A DNA stretch of 33,411 bases from a virus. This document shows positions 22,927-30,621 of the stretch, piece after piece. How positions within the stretch are numbered: position 1 is the stretch's first letter; each line of letters opens with the position of its first letter. A program made the position numbers and the translations under genes. The stretch lies in the IMG/VR virus record IMGVR_UViG_3300030107_003753, positions 1 to 33,411 of that record. One strand, given 5' to 3'. The notes under the pieces were generated by a model. It saw only the letters and a program-made list of their open reading frames with translations, had not been told where the DNA came from and did not search any database.

Positions 22927-24384
22927 TTATTGATACCTATACCTTATTATTACAATTCCGCTACCACCATTACTTCCACAGTTATAAGTACCACCTCCAC
23001 CACCACCAGTATTAGCGTCTCCTGTCTCCGATGGGTAAGTGGGTCCTGGAGAAGGTCCACCACCATCTACTCTTCCACCTCCACCTCCACCACCTGTTCC
23101 ACCTACACCTGCGGTTGGGTAACCATAACTTTGACCTCCACCTCCACCACCAAAATATTGTTCACAACTTGAAGGTTCACCATTAGTGGCTACGAATGTT
23201 GTTGGAAAACCACCTCCATTTCCTCCATCTCCACCTTCTGTCCAACTTCCAGACGGCGAAGGAGAACCAGAATTCAAAAATCCACCACCACCTGCAGATG
23301 ACCATTGGCCTGGATTAGGTCCAGACCCTCCGGGCTCACCTTGAGATGGAGCAGTGGGTGGAGTATTTCCACTTCCTGCTGCACCAGTACCAGGACTACC
23401 TTGGTGTCCCCCACCTCCAGAACCACCATCATTATTTCCTCCTTGTGCACCACCAGCGGATGTGATTGTTGAAAAAGTTGCATCTCCTCCAAAGCCAGCC
23501 GAACAACCCCAAGGGTTAGGAGCTGCACCGCCACCGCCAACGGCTATAGCATAGCCCTGTACTGAAACTGGTAGTTGACCAGGACCATTTCTTGGACTTG
23601 CTGGATAAGTTGTAATATCTGGAGAAGCATAAAATCTTACACCGCCGGCTCCACCACCTCCACCTCTACCAGCTCCCCCACCTGCAACAACTAAATAATC
23701 AACCACATTGTTGCTTGGAGATGAGGCTAAACCTGAAACACAAAAAGTTCCTGGGCCTGTAAATGTATGTAATCTGTAATTTCCACAACAAGTAATTGAT
23801 CCACCTGTAGCAACAAGATAACCAACACCTGTTGTTGTCTCGTCTGCATTTTGAACGTTAACCCAACCTTTTGTTGAATCTACATATACAAAAGTTGCGG
23901 CTTGCCCACTAGTGGTTAAAACTGCATCTGCTGCTATTCCACCAATTTTTTCTGAACCATTTGGTGAAATAGTAAAATTATATGTTGCAAAATTTCTTGC
24001 ATAATCTGATACAGCAACAATTGCTCCTGCTGATCCTGCCGGTAAATTCATTGTTAAAGCACTTGGTGAATTCACAAAATAACCCTCACCATTAACTGCT
24101 GTGAATGTTGTAGTCTTTGGTGTAGTTTGCCAATCAACAGAACCTGATCTACCAAAACCTGTCTGCGTTCCATTATTAGTTATAGTTGCACCAGAGGCAA
24201 TTGTAATTTGACCGCCGGATTGAACTTGTATTTCTCCACCTGATTGAACTTGTTCTGTTACTCCATTAGGAATAATAACAGTATCGCCATTAGCACCCAT
24301 AGTAATGTTAGTGCCACACTTATTGATGATGTTTGAATCATCTGAAACTTTATTTATATTATCTACTTTTATTTTACTTGTCAT
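22927..24384 (-). CDS. Gly-rich tail fibre/adhesin, second paralogue (485 aa)
   Basis: The layout is the same as its neighbours. The N-terminal beta repeats include an internal duplication, VQSGGEIQVQSGGQI near 46-60. The beta module (TTTFTAVNGEGYFVNS ... KGWVNVQ) covers about 91-178. A double-Cys linker (SITCCGNYRLHTF) and VDYLVVAGGGAG follow, and then a Gly-rich region from about 235 to 473. The end is GSGIVIIRYRYQ. The Gly region differs from the other two copies in its spacer residues, while the flanks are conserved. Start and stop lie 2 bases from neighbouring genes. Recognition of different receptors by the three copies is an inference. Confidence 0.75.
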   Translation of the reverse strand: MTSKIKVDNINKVSDDSNIINKCGTNITMGANGDTVIIPNGVTEQVQSGGEIQVQSGGQITIASGATITNNGTQTGFGRSGSVDWQTTPKTTTFTAVNGEGYFVNSPSALTMNLPAGSAGAIVAVSDYARNFATYNFTISPNGSEKIGGIAADAVLTTSGQAATFVYVDSTKGWVNVQNADETTTGVGYLVATGGSITCCGNYRLHTFTGPGTFCVSGLASSPSNNVVDYLVVAGGGAGRGGGGGAGGVRFYASPDITTYPASPRNGPGQLPVSVQGYAIAVGGGGAAPNPWGCSAGFGGDATFSTITSAGGAQGGNNDGGSGGGGHQGSPGTGAAGSGNTPPTAPSQGEPGGSGPNPGQWSSAGGGGFLNSGSPSPSGSWTEGGDGGNGGGFPTTFVATNGEPSSCEQYFGGGGGGQSYGYPTAGVGGTGGGGGGGRVDGGGPSPGPTYPSETGDANTGGGGGGTYNCGSNGGSGIVIIRYRYQ

Positions 24385-24386
24385 AA

Positions 24387-25787
24387 TTATTGAAATTTAT
24401 ACCTTATCATTATTATTCCGGAACCACCATTTGATCCAGGAGAAGCTCTACCGCCTCCGCCTCCACCGCCAGTATTAGTGTCTCCTGCAACTGGAGCCGC
24501 GCCACCTGGATAATAACCACCACTGCCGCCGCCACCTACTCCACCTGTTCCGAATGTAGGACCTGGAGATTGACCTCCGCCTCCTCCACCACCAGAAAAA
24601 TATCTTCCAGTACTTGGACCTGGAGTTCCATAAGTTGGAGCTGTAGGACCAATAAAAGCATCAGCCATTGGAGTACCATCACCACCATTACCACCAGCAC
24701 CACCTGGGGCGTCTGCACCATTAGAACTAGCTCCACCACCACCGCCACCACCATACATACCACCACCTATTCCACCATCGTTTCCTTGAGGAACCGGTGT
24801 AGGGGGAGTGTTTCCACTTCCACCTGCTGAAGGACCACCAGGACCAAAAGCACCGCCTCCGCCTGATCCACCATCTGCTCCTACTCTGATTGGAACGGCT
24901 GGATTTTCACTCCCTCCGCCTCCACCACCGGCAGAAGTTATTGTTGAAAAAATTGAATCAGATCCATTACCATCAGCTGAAGGTTGATAAGGACCAGCTG
25001 GATCAGCAGGGCCTGCACCACCTACTGTAATTGAATATGGTGTTACTGAAACAGGAGTTCCTCCAGTTGCTGGACTTGGATAATTTTGTCTATAACCACC
25101 AGCTCCACCTCCAGCAGAACCTGATCCTCCACCACCAGCTCCACCTCCTGCAACTACTAAATGTTCTACTGAATTACTACCACAAACACTACCTGCAGAT
25201 GTAACGCAAAAAGTACCTGGACCTGTAAAAATATGAGTTTTATAATCACCGCAAGTTATAATTGTTCCACCACTTGCACTTACAAAATTACTACCGATAA
25301 CATTACTTGTTGAATCTTGAATATTTTTCCAACCCTCTGTTGCATCTACATAAACAAAAGTTACTGATTGTCCTTTTGTAGCCAAAACTGCATTTGCATT
25401 TACTCCACCTATTTTTTCTGTTCCATTAGGTATAATGACTAATGCATTGTTTTGAAAAGTATTAGTATAATCTACAACTGATACAATATCACCGACACTT
25501 GCCGCTGGTAAATTCATATTAAAACCTCCAGATGAAGTATCTGCAAAATAACCTTCACCATTGGCTGCGGTAAAATTTGCTGTCTTAATACTTCCTGTTT
25601 GCCAATCTACTGTTCCGGTTCTTCCAAATCCTGATTGAGTTGCTCCTACAGCTAGTGAAACTGTTCCACCTGAACGACCTAAAGTTACTGTCGTTGCATC
25701 TACTACTGCAGTTTTACAAGCTCCACCACCAACTGTTAAAGTTGTGCCGGATTGTTGTGTTACCTGATCTACTTCTACTTTACTCAT
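24387..25787 (-). CDS. Gly-rich tail fibre/adhesin, first paralogue (466 aa)
   Basis: It is first in transcription order. The N-terminal segment (SKVEVDQVTQQSGTTLTVGG) is shorter than in the other copies. The shared beta module at about 61-155 includes FTAANGEGYFADTSSGGFN and SVTFVYVDATEGWKNIQ. A linker with TCGDYKTHIFTGPGTFCVTS follows, then VEHLVVAGGGAGGGG at about 207-220. The Gly-rich, Pro-containing domain extends to about 454, and the end is GSGIIMIRYKFQ. Its ATG overlaps the stop of the 58-aa gene (TAATG). It is likely a host-recognition fibre subunit. The GC-richer Gly codons make this region stand out from the AT-rich neighbours, which reflects composition rather than transfer. Confidence 0.75.
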   Translation of the reverse strand: MSKVEVDQVTQQSGTTLTVGGGACKTAVVDATTVTLGRSGGTVSLAVGATQSGFGRTGTVDWQTGSIKTANFTAANGEGYFADTSSGGFNMNLPAASVGDIVSVVDYTNTFQNNALVIIPNGTEKIGGVNANAVLATKGQSVTFVYVDATEGWKNIQDSTSNVIGSNFVSASGGTIITCGDYKTHIFTGPGTFCVTSAGSVCGSNSVEHLVVAGGGAGGGGSGSAGGGAGGYRQNYPSPATGGTPVSVTPYSITVGGAGPADPAGPYQPSADGNGSDSIFSTITSAGGGGGGSENPAVPIRVGADGGSGGGGAFGPGGPSAGGSGNTPPTPVPQGNDGGIGGGMYGGGGGGGASSNGADAPGGAGGNGGDGTPMADAFIGPTAPTYGTPGPSTGRYFSGGGGGGGQSPGPTFGTGGVGGGGSGGYYPGGAAPVAGDTNTGGGGGGGRASPGSNGGSGIIMIRYKFQ

Positions 25788-25963
25788 TAAACTATTACCA
25801 ACGTTCCTGTTACGGTAACAGTTGCTGGAATAGTTATTGGACCTGCAAGAACACCATTCTCGACAGTTTGAGTTCCATCAATTGTTGCCGCTTGATTATT
25901 TATAAATTCATTTGGAGAAGTTTGCCCTCCAACATATTGGATTCCGTTTATTACTGCACTCAT
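25787..25963 (-). CDS. Small beta-rich protein upstream of the fibre triplet (58 aa)
   Basis: The gap before the first Gly-rich gene holds a 58-codon frame starting at 25963, with a perfect AGGAGG ribosome-binding site 5 bases upstream. Its TAA overlaps the next ATG (TAATG). The product (SAVINGIQYVGGQTSPNEFI at its start) ends in a strand-rich PATVTVTGTLVIV. Strong translation signals and coupling make it a confident small gene. The sequence resembles a short fibre-attachment or trimerisation piece and has V-T-V/G-T-strand features like the N-termini of the fibres. Function is inferred from position only. Confidence 0.7.
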   Translation of the reverse strand: MSAVINGIQYVGGQTSPNEFINNQAATIDGTQTVENGVLAGPITIPATVTVTGTLVIV

Positions 25964-25971
25964 AATTCCTC

Positions 25972-26295
25972 CTACGAACTAATTTGATTAATGTATGAAG
26001 TAACAATATCTAAACTACTTGCTGTATTTGATACTGCATTTAATACATCACCGTTTTTTAAAACAATTTTAGCTCCGCCTTGGATTAATTCGATTGCAGA
26101 ATTTGGTGGAATAACAACACCTTTTGCAAGATATTTATTTCCACTATTTGTAATATAAACATCAACTTCAATTGTAGAAGTTAAAATATTACAACATCTA
26201 ATTCCTATGACTGCATCATAATCCGCTCCAGTTACAAGAGTTTGTGCAACTGTTCCTACTGCTGATTGTAAATTGTTTCTAAAGTTTTGTGCCAT
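25972..26295 (-). CDS. Small beta-rich virion protein (107 aa)
   Basis: Strands such as AVIGIRCCNILTSTIEVDVY, NKYLAKGVVIPPNSAIEL and DVLNAVSNTASSLDIVTSYI give an all-beta pattern matching the 114-aa protein at 14454-14798. Two adjacent cysteines (RCCN) are unusual. It lies between the 127-aa protein and the 58-aa gene in the neck/fibre block, so it is likely a collar or fibre-attachment component. The 114-aa paralogue sits next to the tail nozzle, suggesting one gene duplicated and took two positions in the virion. No motif suggests an enzyme. Confidence 0.6.
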   Translation of the reverse strand: MAQNFRNNLQSAVGTVAQTLVTGADYDAVIGIRCCNILTSTIEVDVYITNSGNKYLAKGVVIPPNSAIELIQGGAKIVLKNGDVLNAVSNTASSLDIVTSYINQISS

Positions 26296-26308
26296 ATTTT
26301 TTTCCTAA

Positions 26309-26692
26309 CTATAACGCTACGGCCATTGCTAATGCAAAACCGGAGCTTGCTGCTCCCACTGGACTACCTGATGCATCTAAGTATACTGCCTTACTTGCAG
26401 GCAATGTACAAAATACATCTAATGTACCACCAGTAAAATTTACTGCGGCGTCTGAATTAGAACTAGAGATAACTTCTGTTCGTGCAAGATTTGCACTTGT
26501 TGCATCTAAAGTTCCTCTTCCGACTTCCCAATTACTTGTACCTTGTTCGTAAATAGCATAGTAAGTTTCATTATTGTTTCCAATACCTGCTGAAAAAGTT
26601 TCATAACCTTGTACTACACCAGCTAATGCAATTGCACCAGTTCCTGAAGTTGTACTCGATTCTTTAACTCTATCGTTTATTACTAACGCCAT
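26309..26692 (-). CDS. Conserved marine-phage virion protein (127 aa)
   Basis: The protein opens ALVINDRVKESSTTSGTGAI and continues with GYETFSAGIGNNNETYYAIY and WEVGRGTL, then VFCTLPASKAVYLDASG. This pattern recurs in virion proteins of marine phages upstream of fibre genes. The strand-rich, Gly/Ser/Thr-rich composition and the C-terminal hydrophobic ALAMAVAL fit a structural role, probably in the fibre base or collar. It lies between the 147-aa and 107-aa genes on the same strand. No enzymatic motif was found. Position in the virion is unknown. Confidence 0.6.
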   Translation of the reverse strand: MALVINDRVKESSTTSGTGAIALAGVVQGYETFSAGIGNNNETYYAIYEQGTSNWEVGRGTLDATSANLARTEVISSSNSDAAVNFTGGTLDVFCTLPASKAVYLDASGSPVGAASSGFALAMAVAL

Positions 26693-26708
26693 TTATTTTT
26701 TACTCCTA

Positions 26709-27152
26709 TTACGAATTAATACTTAACAAAGCATCAGCTCCAGAAGGTGTTCCTGCAGTTGGTGCTGGGAAAGTAACTGTAAATGTTCCATTAGAGCAAG
26801 AAAATGTTGCTCCAAAATCTAAAATTACAACCAATTTATTTGCATCACTAGTATTGTAAATTGCTCCGCCTAGTGCTGAAAAAGTAGCTGGTGTTGGTGA
26901 ACCCCAAACAGGATCAGTAAAGTCTACTGTTGCATAGTTTGCAACATTTGAAACTGCATTACCTGTTAAGGCTTGTGCAGCGTATTGACTTCCACCACCT
27001 GAACTAACTTCGCCTGTAGCATCAAAAACAGTGCTTGCTGTAGTGTATGCTGCTAAAGATGTATACAAAGAAATCGTATACGTATCATTTACAAAGTCAT
27101 GGTTTCCTTTTAAAAGTTCAACCGGGAACGAGTAAGGTACTATATTTGCCAT
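26709..27152 (-). CDS. Beta-rich virion protein (147 aa)
   Basis: It begins ANIVPYSFPVELLKGNHDF, then alternates strands with Thr/Ser/Gly-rich turns (SLYTSLAAYTTASTVFD, YATVDFTDPVWGS, FSALGGAIYNTSDANKLVV). It ends in a compact NGTFTVTFPAPTAGTP segment. Similar proteins (VELLKGIHDF near the start) occur in marine phages beside adaptor genes, from memory. It follows the 233-aa adaptor by 21 bases on the same strand. The likely role is a neck or tail structural component; nothing more precise can be said. Confidence 0.6.
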   Translation of the reverse strand: MANIVPYSFPVELLKGNHDFVNDTYTISLYTSLAAYTTASTVFDATGEVSSGGGSQYAAQALTGNAVSNVANYATVDFTDPVWGSPTPATFSALGGAIYNTSDANKLVVILDFGATFSCSNGTFTVTFPAPTAGTPSGADALLSINS

Positions 27153-27173
27153 TTTGTTTTTTCTCCTTAATTA

Positions 27174-27875
27174 TTAATAACTCGATGGGGATTCGGATTT
27201 TAATTGAGTACGAATAACTCCATCTTGATATTCATCTCTGCGTCTTCGACCTTGTTGTTCAATCGCATACGACATCAAAGCTTTTTCATAAGCCTGATTA
27301 TAGTATTGTATCATATCCTGCGGCCCTTTCAAGTATCCATATGCATTTACCAGACATGCATACAAAAGTAAATCCTGGTATTTATTCGACAGGTAAGTTC
27401 CATTTGTAGCGGCCGGCGCTGCTGTAGGGTTGACGGTATCCGTAATGCTTACAGGCTCTTTATTATAAGCCAATGTAATTTTATATTTCTTATCAGGCGT
27501 TGGGGCGATAACCCAATAAGTAGTATCCCAATTTCCATAATATTTAGGGATTCCTACAGCTTGAGTACTAGGTGTCGCATAATATTCAGCCATAAAACTA
27601 GTATCTCTTTGTTCTAAATAAAACTGATCTCCGTTAGTATTTTCTAATTGTACATATCTTATAAATCTTAAATCAGAAGGAATTGTTACATATCTATTAT
27701 CCACAATCGTATTTGATGTTGCATAGAATCTTTCTTCGTCTGAATCTACTTCTCTATAAATTTTGTTTTCTGCATTTTTAATAATAGGGTTTAAAATAGC
27801 AGAACTAAATACTGTGCTATCTACTTCTGTATAATTTCTAATGTCTGTTTCTAAATTTGATAATGTGTATGCCAT
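27174..27875 (-). CDS. Head-to-tail adaptor-like protein (gp11/gp4 type, 233 aa)
   Basis: The helical N-terminus (LSNLETDIRNYTEVDS, PIIKNAENKIYREVD at 30-44), then strands with RYVTIPSDLRFIRYVQL at about 61-77, is the hallmark of the short-tail adaptor family (T7 gp11/P22 gp4-like). A long helical segment near 165-200 contains YQDLLLYACLVNAYGYL, and a basic RRRR cluster lies at 210-213. The predicted role is a dodecameric ring under the portal that joins the head to the nozzle. The gene lies in the neck block, just after the 207-aa gene by 1 base. A second, larger adaptor-like protein is encoded at 28500. Confidence 0.75.
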   Translation of the reverse strand: MAYTLSNLETDIRNYTEVDSTVFSSAILNPIIKNAENKIYREVDSDEERFYATSNTIVDNRYVTIPSDLRFIRYVQLENTNGDQFYLEQRDTSFMAEYYATPSTQAVGIPKYYGNWDTTYWVIAPTPDKKYKITLAYNKEPVSITDTVNPTAAPAATNGTYLSNKYQDLLLYACLVNAYGYLKGPQDMIQYYNQAYEKALMSYAIEQQGRRRRDEYQDGVIRTQLKSESPSSY

Positions 27876-27876
27876 A

Positions 27877-28500
27877 TTATAATGCCTTTAATGTTACAGG
27901 ACCTGCGGAACATCCAGCTCCTCCTCCTTGTACATCACCTTGCGTTGCAGTGCTAGTACTTGTTATATAAAAATAATTTATTGGATCTGTAAGAGGATCA
28001 TTAGTAGTAGCTCCTGTGACAACTCCTGCAGAATTTATTTGACCTAAAGCTATGGTAAAACCATTAGCATTATTTAAATCACTTACATTATCAAATGTTT
28101 GAATCTGTCTAAATTGTTGTAAGTTATATGCATCTGCTCCACCTGTTCCTGCTGTAATAACCTCAGGGAAACCTCTAAATCTTACTACGTCTCCGGCTTT
28201 TCTTTGATGATCTTCGGAATAAACATTTACATAAGTTGTTCCACCATACTTAATAGAAGTAAATGGATTGTTATCTAATAAAATTAAAACTGATGTTGAT
28301 GCTCTTTGTGGTCTTGGATTCCATAAAGCTTGAGGATCAGAACCAACTGGTTTAGGATCAAGTTGTGGTTGTTTAGCTTCAAACTCTGAGTAATGAACTA
28401 ATGAACCATTCCATTCTCTAACCATTTCAGAATATGGAAATCTCATTCCTGATCTATCAGAAATTGCTAAAGCGTTTTTTCCTCGTGCGTATCCACCCAT
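27877..28500 (-). CDS. Conserved marine-phage neck-region protein (207 aa)
   Basis: It opens MGGYARGKNALAISDRSG, then RFPYSEMVREWNGSLVH, then SEFEAKQPQLDPKPVGSDPQ. These segments are conserved in many uncultured marine phages. The first third is basic and Gly/Arg-containing, while the rest is beta-rich and Thr/Gly-rich (GDVQGGGAGCSAG is near the end). Its ATG overlaps the stop of the 375-aa gene (TAATG). Because it is sandwiched between two adaptor-like genes, a neck or collar position in the virion is probable. No enzyme motif is present. Confidence 0.6.
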   Translation of the reverse strand: MGGYARGKNALAISDRSGMRFPYSEMVREWNGSLVHYSEFEAKQPQLDPKPVGSDPQALWNPRPQRASTSVLILLDNNPFTSIKYGGTTYVNVYSEDHQRKAGDVVRFRGFPEVITAGTGGADAYNLQQFRQIQTFDNVSDLNNANGFTIALGQINSAGVVTGATTNDPLTDPINYFYITSTSTATQGDVQGGGAGCSAGPVTLKAL

Positions 28501-29627
28501 TATACACCGTCCCCATAAAATGTTTGTGGTGAAATGAAACTAGATGTTCCTTGATTGTCTGCATCAAGAGCTCTTAACATTTCACTTTCATAAGTTCTTT
28601 CCAATGCTGGAGTTCTTTCAGGATCAAATTTTAAACTTAAATAATAAGCAAGTCCTGACATCATAACTGGATAAAATCTATTAACTACATCTGCTGTATT
28701 TGTATAAGACCCTGCATCTTGAATTCGTGCCATGTAGTAAAAACAAAATTGATAATTACTTGGTGTAGTTGCATCTGATACACTGGCACTAGGTGTTGTA
28801 TATAAAAATATACTTGGGTTTAATTTTCTTTGTGCATAATATTGTGAAGGCGTACCTTGAGCTAATTTATTAGGTGTTTGAGAATAAGCTGATCTATCTA
28901 TTTTTGTAAGTGCAATATCTTGTGGTGCAGCATTATCAGAATTATTTCTATAGTAAGCTTCTAAAACTTCATCTAAATCATTTGGAAAATTTGTTGAATC
29001 TGTTGCATAACTATATTCTGCTTGTCCTTGTACTAAAGGGATTTTAGCTAATTTTATTTTCCATAAATGAACTCCTCTATTAGCCCATTCTTGAAACATA
29101 ATATTTAAAGAACGTCTTGCTGATCTTAATTGAAAACCTGTTCTAGTTCCTCTCATACTTGTTCTTTCAAAAGCTTCTTCTATCACTTCATCCATTGTTG
29201 GATTAAAGAATGTTTCGCCTGAAGTTGGAGCAGTAGTTAAGGCAGTATTACCCATGCCTGTATGATTAGAACAATAATAATATAAAACCGGAGCGCCAGT
29301 AGTTTTTACGGGAGCCACCACAATTTGAGTATAAGCTCCTGCTGTTCCTGGAGTTCCATTAGTTGTAACACCTGTAGTATATTCTACACCTGTCCCTGCT
29401 GTACCTCCCGGAGGAGTTCCAAAAGTTCCATTTGCTGTTGCTGAAAATCTTAAAGGATGACCTCCACTAGTTCCATTACTAGAATCTGATTGATCAAATT
29501 TGTAGGTATTACCTTCTTGAAGTTCTAAAACTGGACTAACTGTTCCATTTATATAGAACTTATTTGCGTTAGCACTATATTGGTTAGTACCAGTTGCAAC
29601 CGTAACTGTGTAAGTAATAGTCGCCAT
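28500..29627 (-). CDS. Adaptor-like protein fused to an N-terminal cupredoxin-like domain (375 aa)
   Basis: Residues of about 138-375 look like an adaptor or neck protein. They have a helical TMDEVIEEAFERTSMRG, RTGFQLRSARRSLNIMFQEW and ANRGVHLWKIKLA near 144-194, and a later YPVMMSGLAYYLSLKFDPE. Residues of about 5-128 are an all-beta domain carrying the type-1 copper ligand set H57, C119, H122 and M125 (CSNHTGM, with the Cys-x2-His-x2-Met spacing). Plastocyanin has Cys-x2-His-x4-Met, so the loop is two residues shorter. Cupredoxin-like CxxHxxM segments also occur in some marine phage virion proteins (from memory). Copper binding is unproven; structural reuse of the fold is an equal possibility. 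The domain joins the adaptor within one continuous frame, so this is a true fusion and not a frameshift artefact. Confidence 0.75.
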   Translation of the reverse strand: MATITYTVTVATGTNQYSANANKFYINGTVSPVLELQEGNTYKFDQSDSSNGTSGGHPLRFSATANGTFGTPPGGTAGTGVEYTTGVTTNGTPGTAGAYTQIVVAPVKTTGAPVLYYYCSNHTGMGNTALTTAPTSGETFFNPTMDEVIEEAFERTSMRGTRTGFQLRSARRSLNIMFQEWANRGVHLWKIKLAKIPLVQGQAEYSYATDSTNFPNDLDEVLEAYYRNNSDNAAPQDIALTKIDRSAYSQTPNKLAQGTPSQYYAQRKLNPSIFLYTTPSASVSDATTPSNYQFCFYYMARIQDAGSYTNTADVVNRFYPVMMSGLAYYLSLKFDPERTPALERTYESEMLRALDADNQGTSSFISPQTFYGDGV

Positions 29628-29635
29628 TTAATTTC

Positions 29636-29929
29636 CTAGCCGTAGTAGAATGTTACATCAGCAATAGTTGTTAAACTTACCGTTGGTTTAGTATCACATT
29701 TAATACCTGTACCAGGTAAAGTAACATTATAAACCATTGGCTCTGAAGATCCATCTGGTGTTCCCCAAACTGCTAAAGAAGTTCCATTGTCTTCTAAATC
29801 TATAGTTCCTGCACCTGCTGTACAGTTTGCAGAAAAACCTAAAATTCTTGCAGGTCCTGCAAAAATTTCTTGATTAGCTGCAGTACTTGTTATCCTTTTA
29901 GCTTTTATATCTACTGGATATGTACTCAT
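29636..29929 (-). CDS. Small beta-rich virion protein (97 aa)
   Basis: It starts STYPVDIKAKRITSTAANQE, then GPARILGFSANCTAGAGTI, and ends in VSLTTIADVTFYYG. The short strands and Gly-Thr turns form a compact beta sandwich. Marine phage homologues sit beside adaptor genes (recalled, not searched). It is the first gene after the UUCG hairpin at 29955-29974, with an AGGAG ribosome-binding site before the ATG. Together with the 107-aa and 114-aa proteins it belongs to a class of small collar/fibre-base proteins. There is no enzyme motif. Confidence 0.6.
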   Translation of the reverse strand: MSTYPVDIKAKRITSTAANQEIFAGPARILGFSANCTAGAGTIDLEDNGTSLAVWGTPDGSSEPMVYNVTLPGTGIKCDTKPTVSLTTIADVTFYYG

Positions 29930-29954
29930 AATTATTTTCTCCTGTTAAATTAGT

Positions 29955-29974
29955 GTGTGGGCCGAAGCCCACAC
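29955..29974 (-). terminator. UUCG-looped hairpin after the 180-aa gene
   Basis: On the minus strand GTGTGGGC pairs perfectly with GCCCACAC around a TTCG loop closed by C-G, the very stable C(UUCG)G tetraloop. The downstream tract is ACTAATTTAAC, so it has few U residues. It follows the stop of the 180-aa gene by 12 bases and precedes the next gene's ribosome-binding site. It is likely a partial terminator or a 3'-end stabiliser for the 180-aa message. Confidence 0.6.
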
Positions 29975-29986
29975 TTAATTATTTAA

Positions 29987-30529
29987 TTACGCTGACTCAG
30001 CGCCGTCTTTTTCGTCTGCAACAAAGTAAAAAATAGTACCACTTGCAGAACCGGCTTGTGAAGCATTTGCAGTGTGAGTAACAAGTAATTGTTCTCTTTG
30101 ACCTGCTGCAGTTACCACAGCTGGTCCTTTTTCAACACCATTAACAATAGTTGAAAAACCACCTAACGCTGCTCCTGCAGTTCCACCAGCACCTACTGCT
30201 GCTGTTTCTGATTTTGCATCAACTGCAAGACCAGATGCAAATCCGTTTGGATCTGCTACTACAACACCAGTGTCATAAGGACTATATCCAATATCCATAG
30301 TTCCACCAGCTGCTGCTGCACCGTCCCAAATTGTAATTTTGTAAACGACCGCACCTTTTGGTAAAATTACCGATGTAGTGTCTGTTTCTGATTTTTGCAC
30401 ACTTCCATCACCTGCTGTTAAAGTATTAGCAATGTGAAAGTTTGCTGTTGCTGCCATAGAACCAGCGACTGAATTTCTTAGACCGTCACCGTTTTCTCTG
30501 ACATTTCCTGTAAAGGTTGTGTTTGCCAT
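29987..30529 (-). CDS. Beta-rich head/decoration-type virion protein (180 aa)
   Basis: It begins ANTTFTGNVRENGDGLRNSV and is rich in Ala, Gly, Thr and Val. Core strands include TSVILPKGAVVYKITIWDG, REQLLVTHTANASQ and GTIFYFVADEKDG. This is a simple beta-sandwich composition without enzyme motifs. The upstream region has a sigma70-like promoter (30622-30650) and an AGGAGG-type ribosome-binding site, and the gene ends before a UUCG hairpin. A dedicated promoter and hairpin suggest a highly expressed virion protein. A capsid decoration or head-fibre role is inferred. Confidence 0.6.
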   Translation of the reverse strand: MANTTFTGNVRENGDGLRNSVAGSMAATANFHIANTLTAGDGSVQKSETDTTSVILPKGAVVYKITIWDGAAAAGGTMDIGYSPYDTGVVVADPNGFASGLAVDAKSETAAVGAGGTAGAALGGFSTIVNGVEKGPAVVTAAGQREQLLVTHTANASQAGSASGTIFYFVADEKDGAESA

Positions 30530-30621
30530 ATTAATATCCTCCTAGATATCTTAAATGTAGTTCCTAGGGAAATCGACTATACGCGTCTACATCTAATAAT
30601 TGTTAAATGTATAGTACCTTA

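Noticed and set aside
21487-24830. Many long Val/Gln/Leu-rich or Thr/Pro/His-rich frames on both strands inside the fibre genes
   Set aside because: They arise from Gly-rich (GGN) codon repeats read in other frames. The real frame has conserved flanks, operon spacing and known fibre features.
21500-25200. Repeated short GGA/CCA-rich words that could suggest a repeat array or CRISPR
   Set aside because: No constant repeat-spacer periodicity was seen. The words follow Gly and Pro codons of coding sequence.
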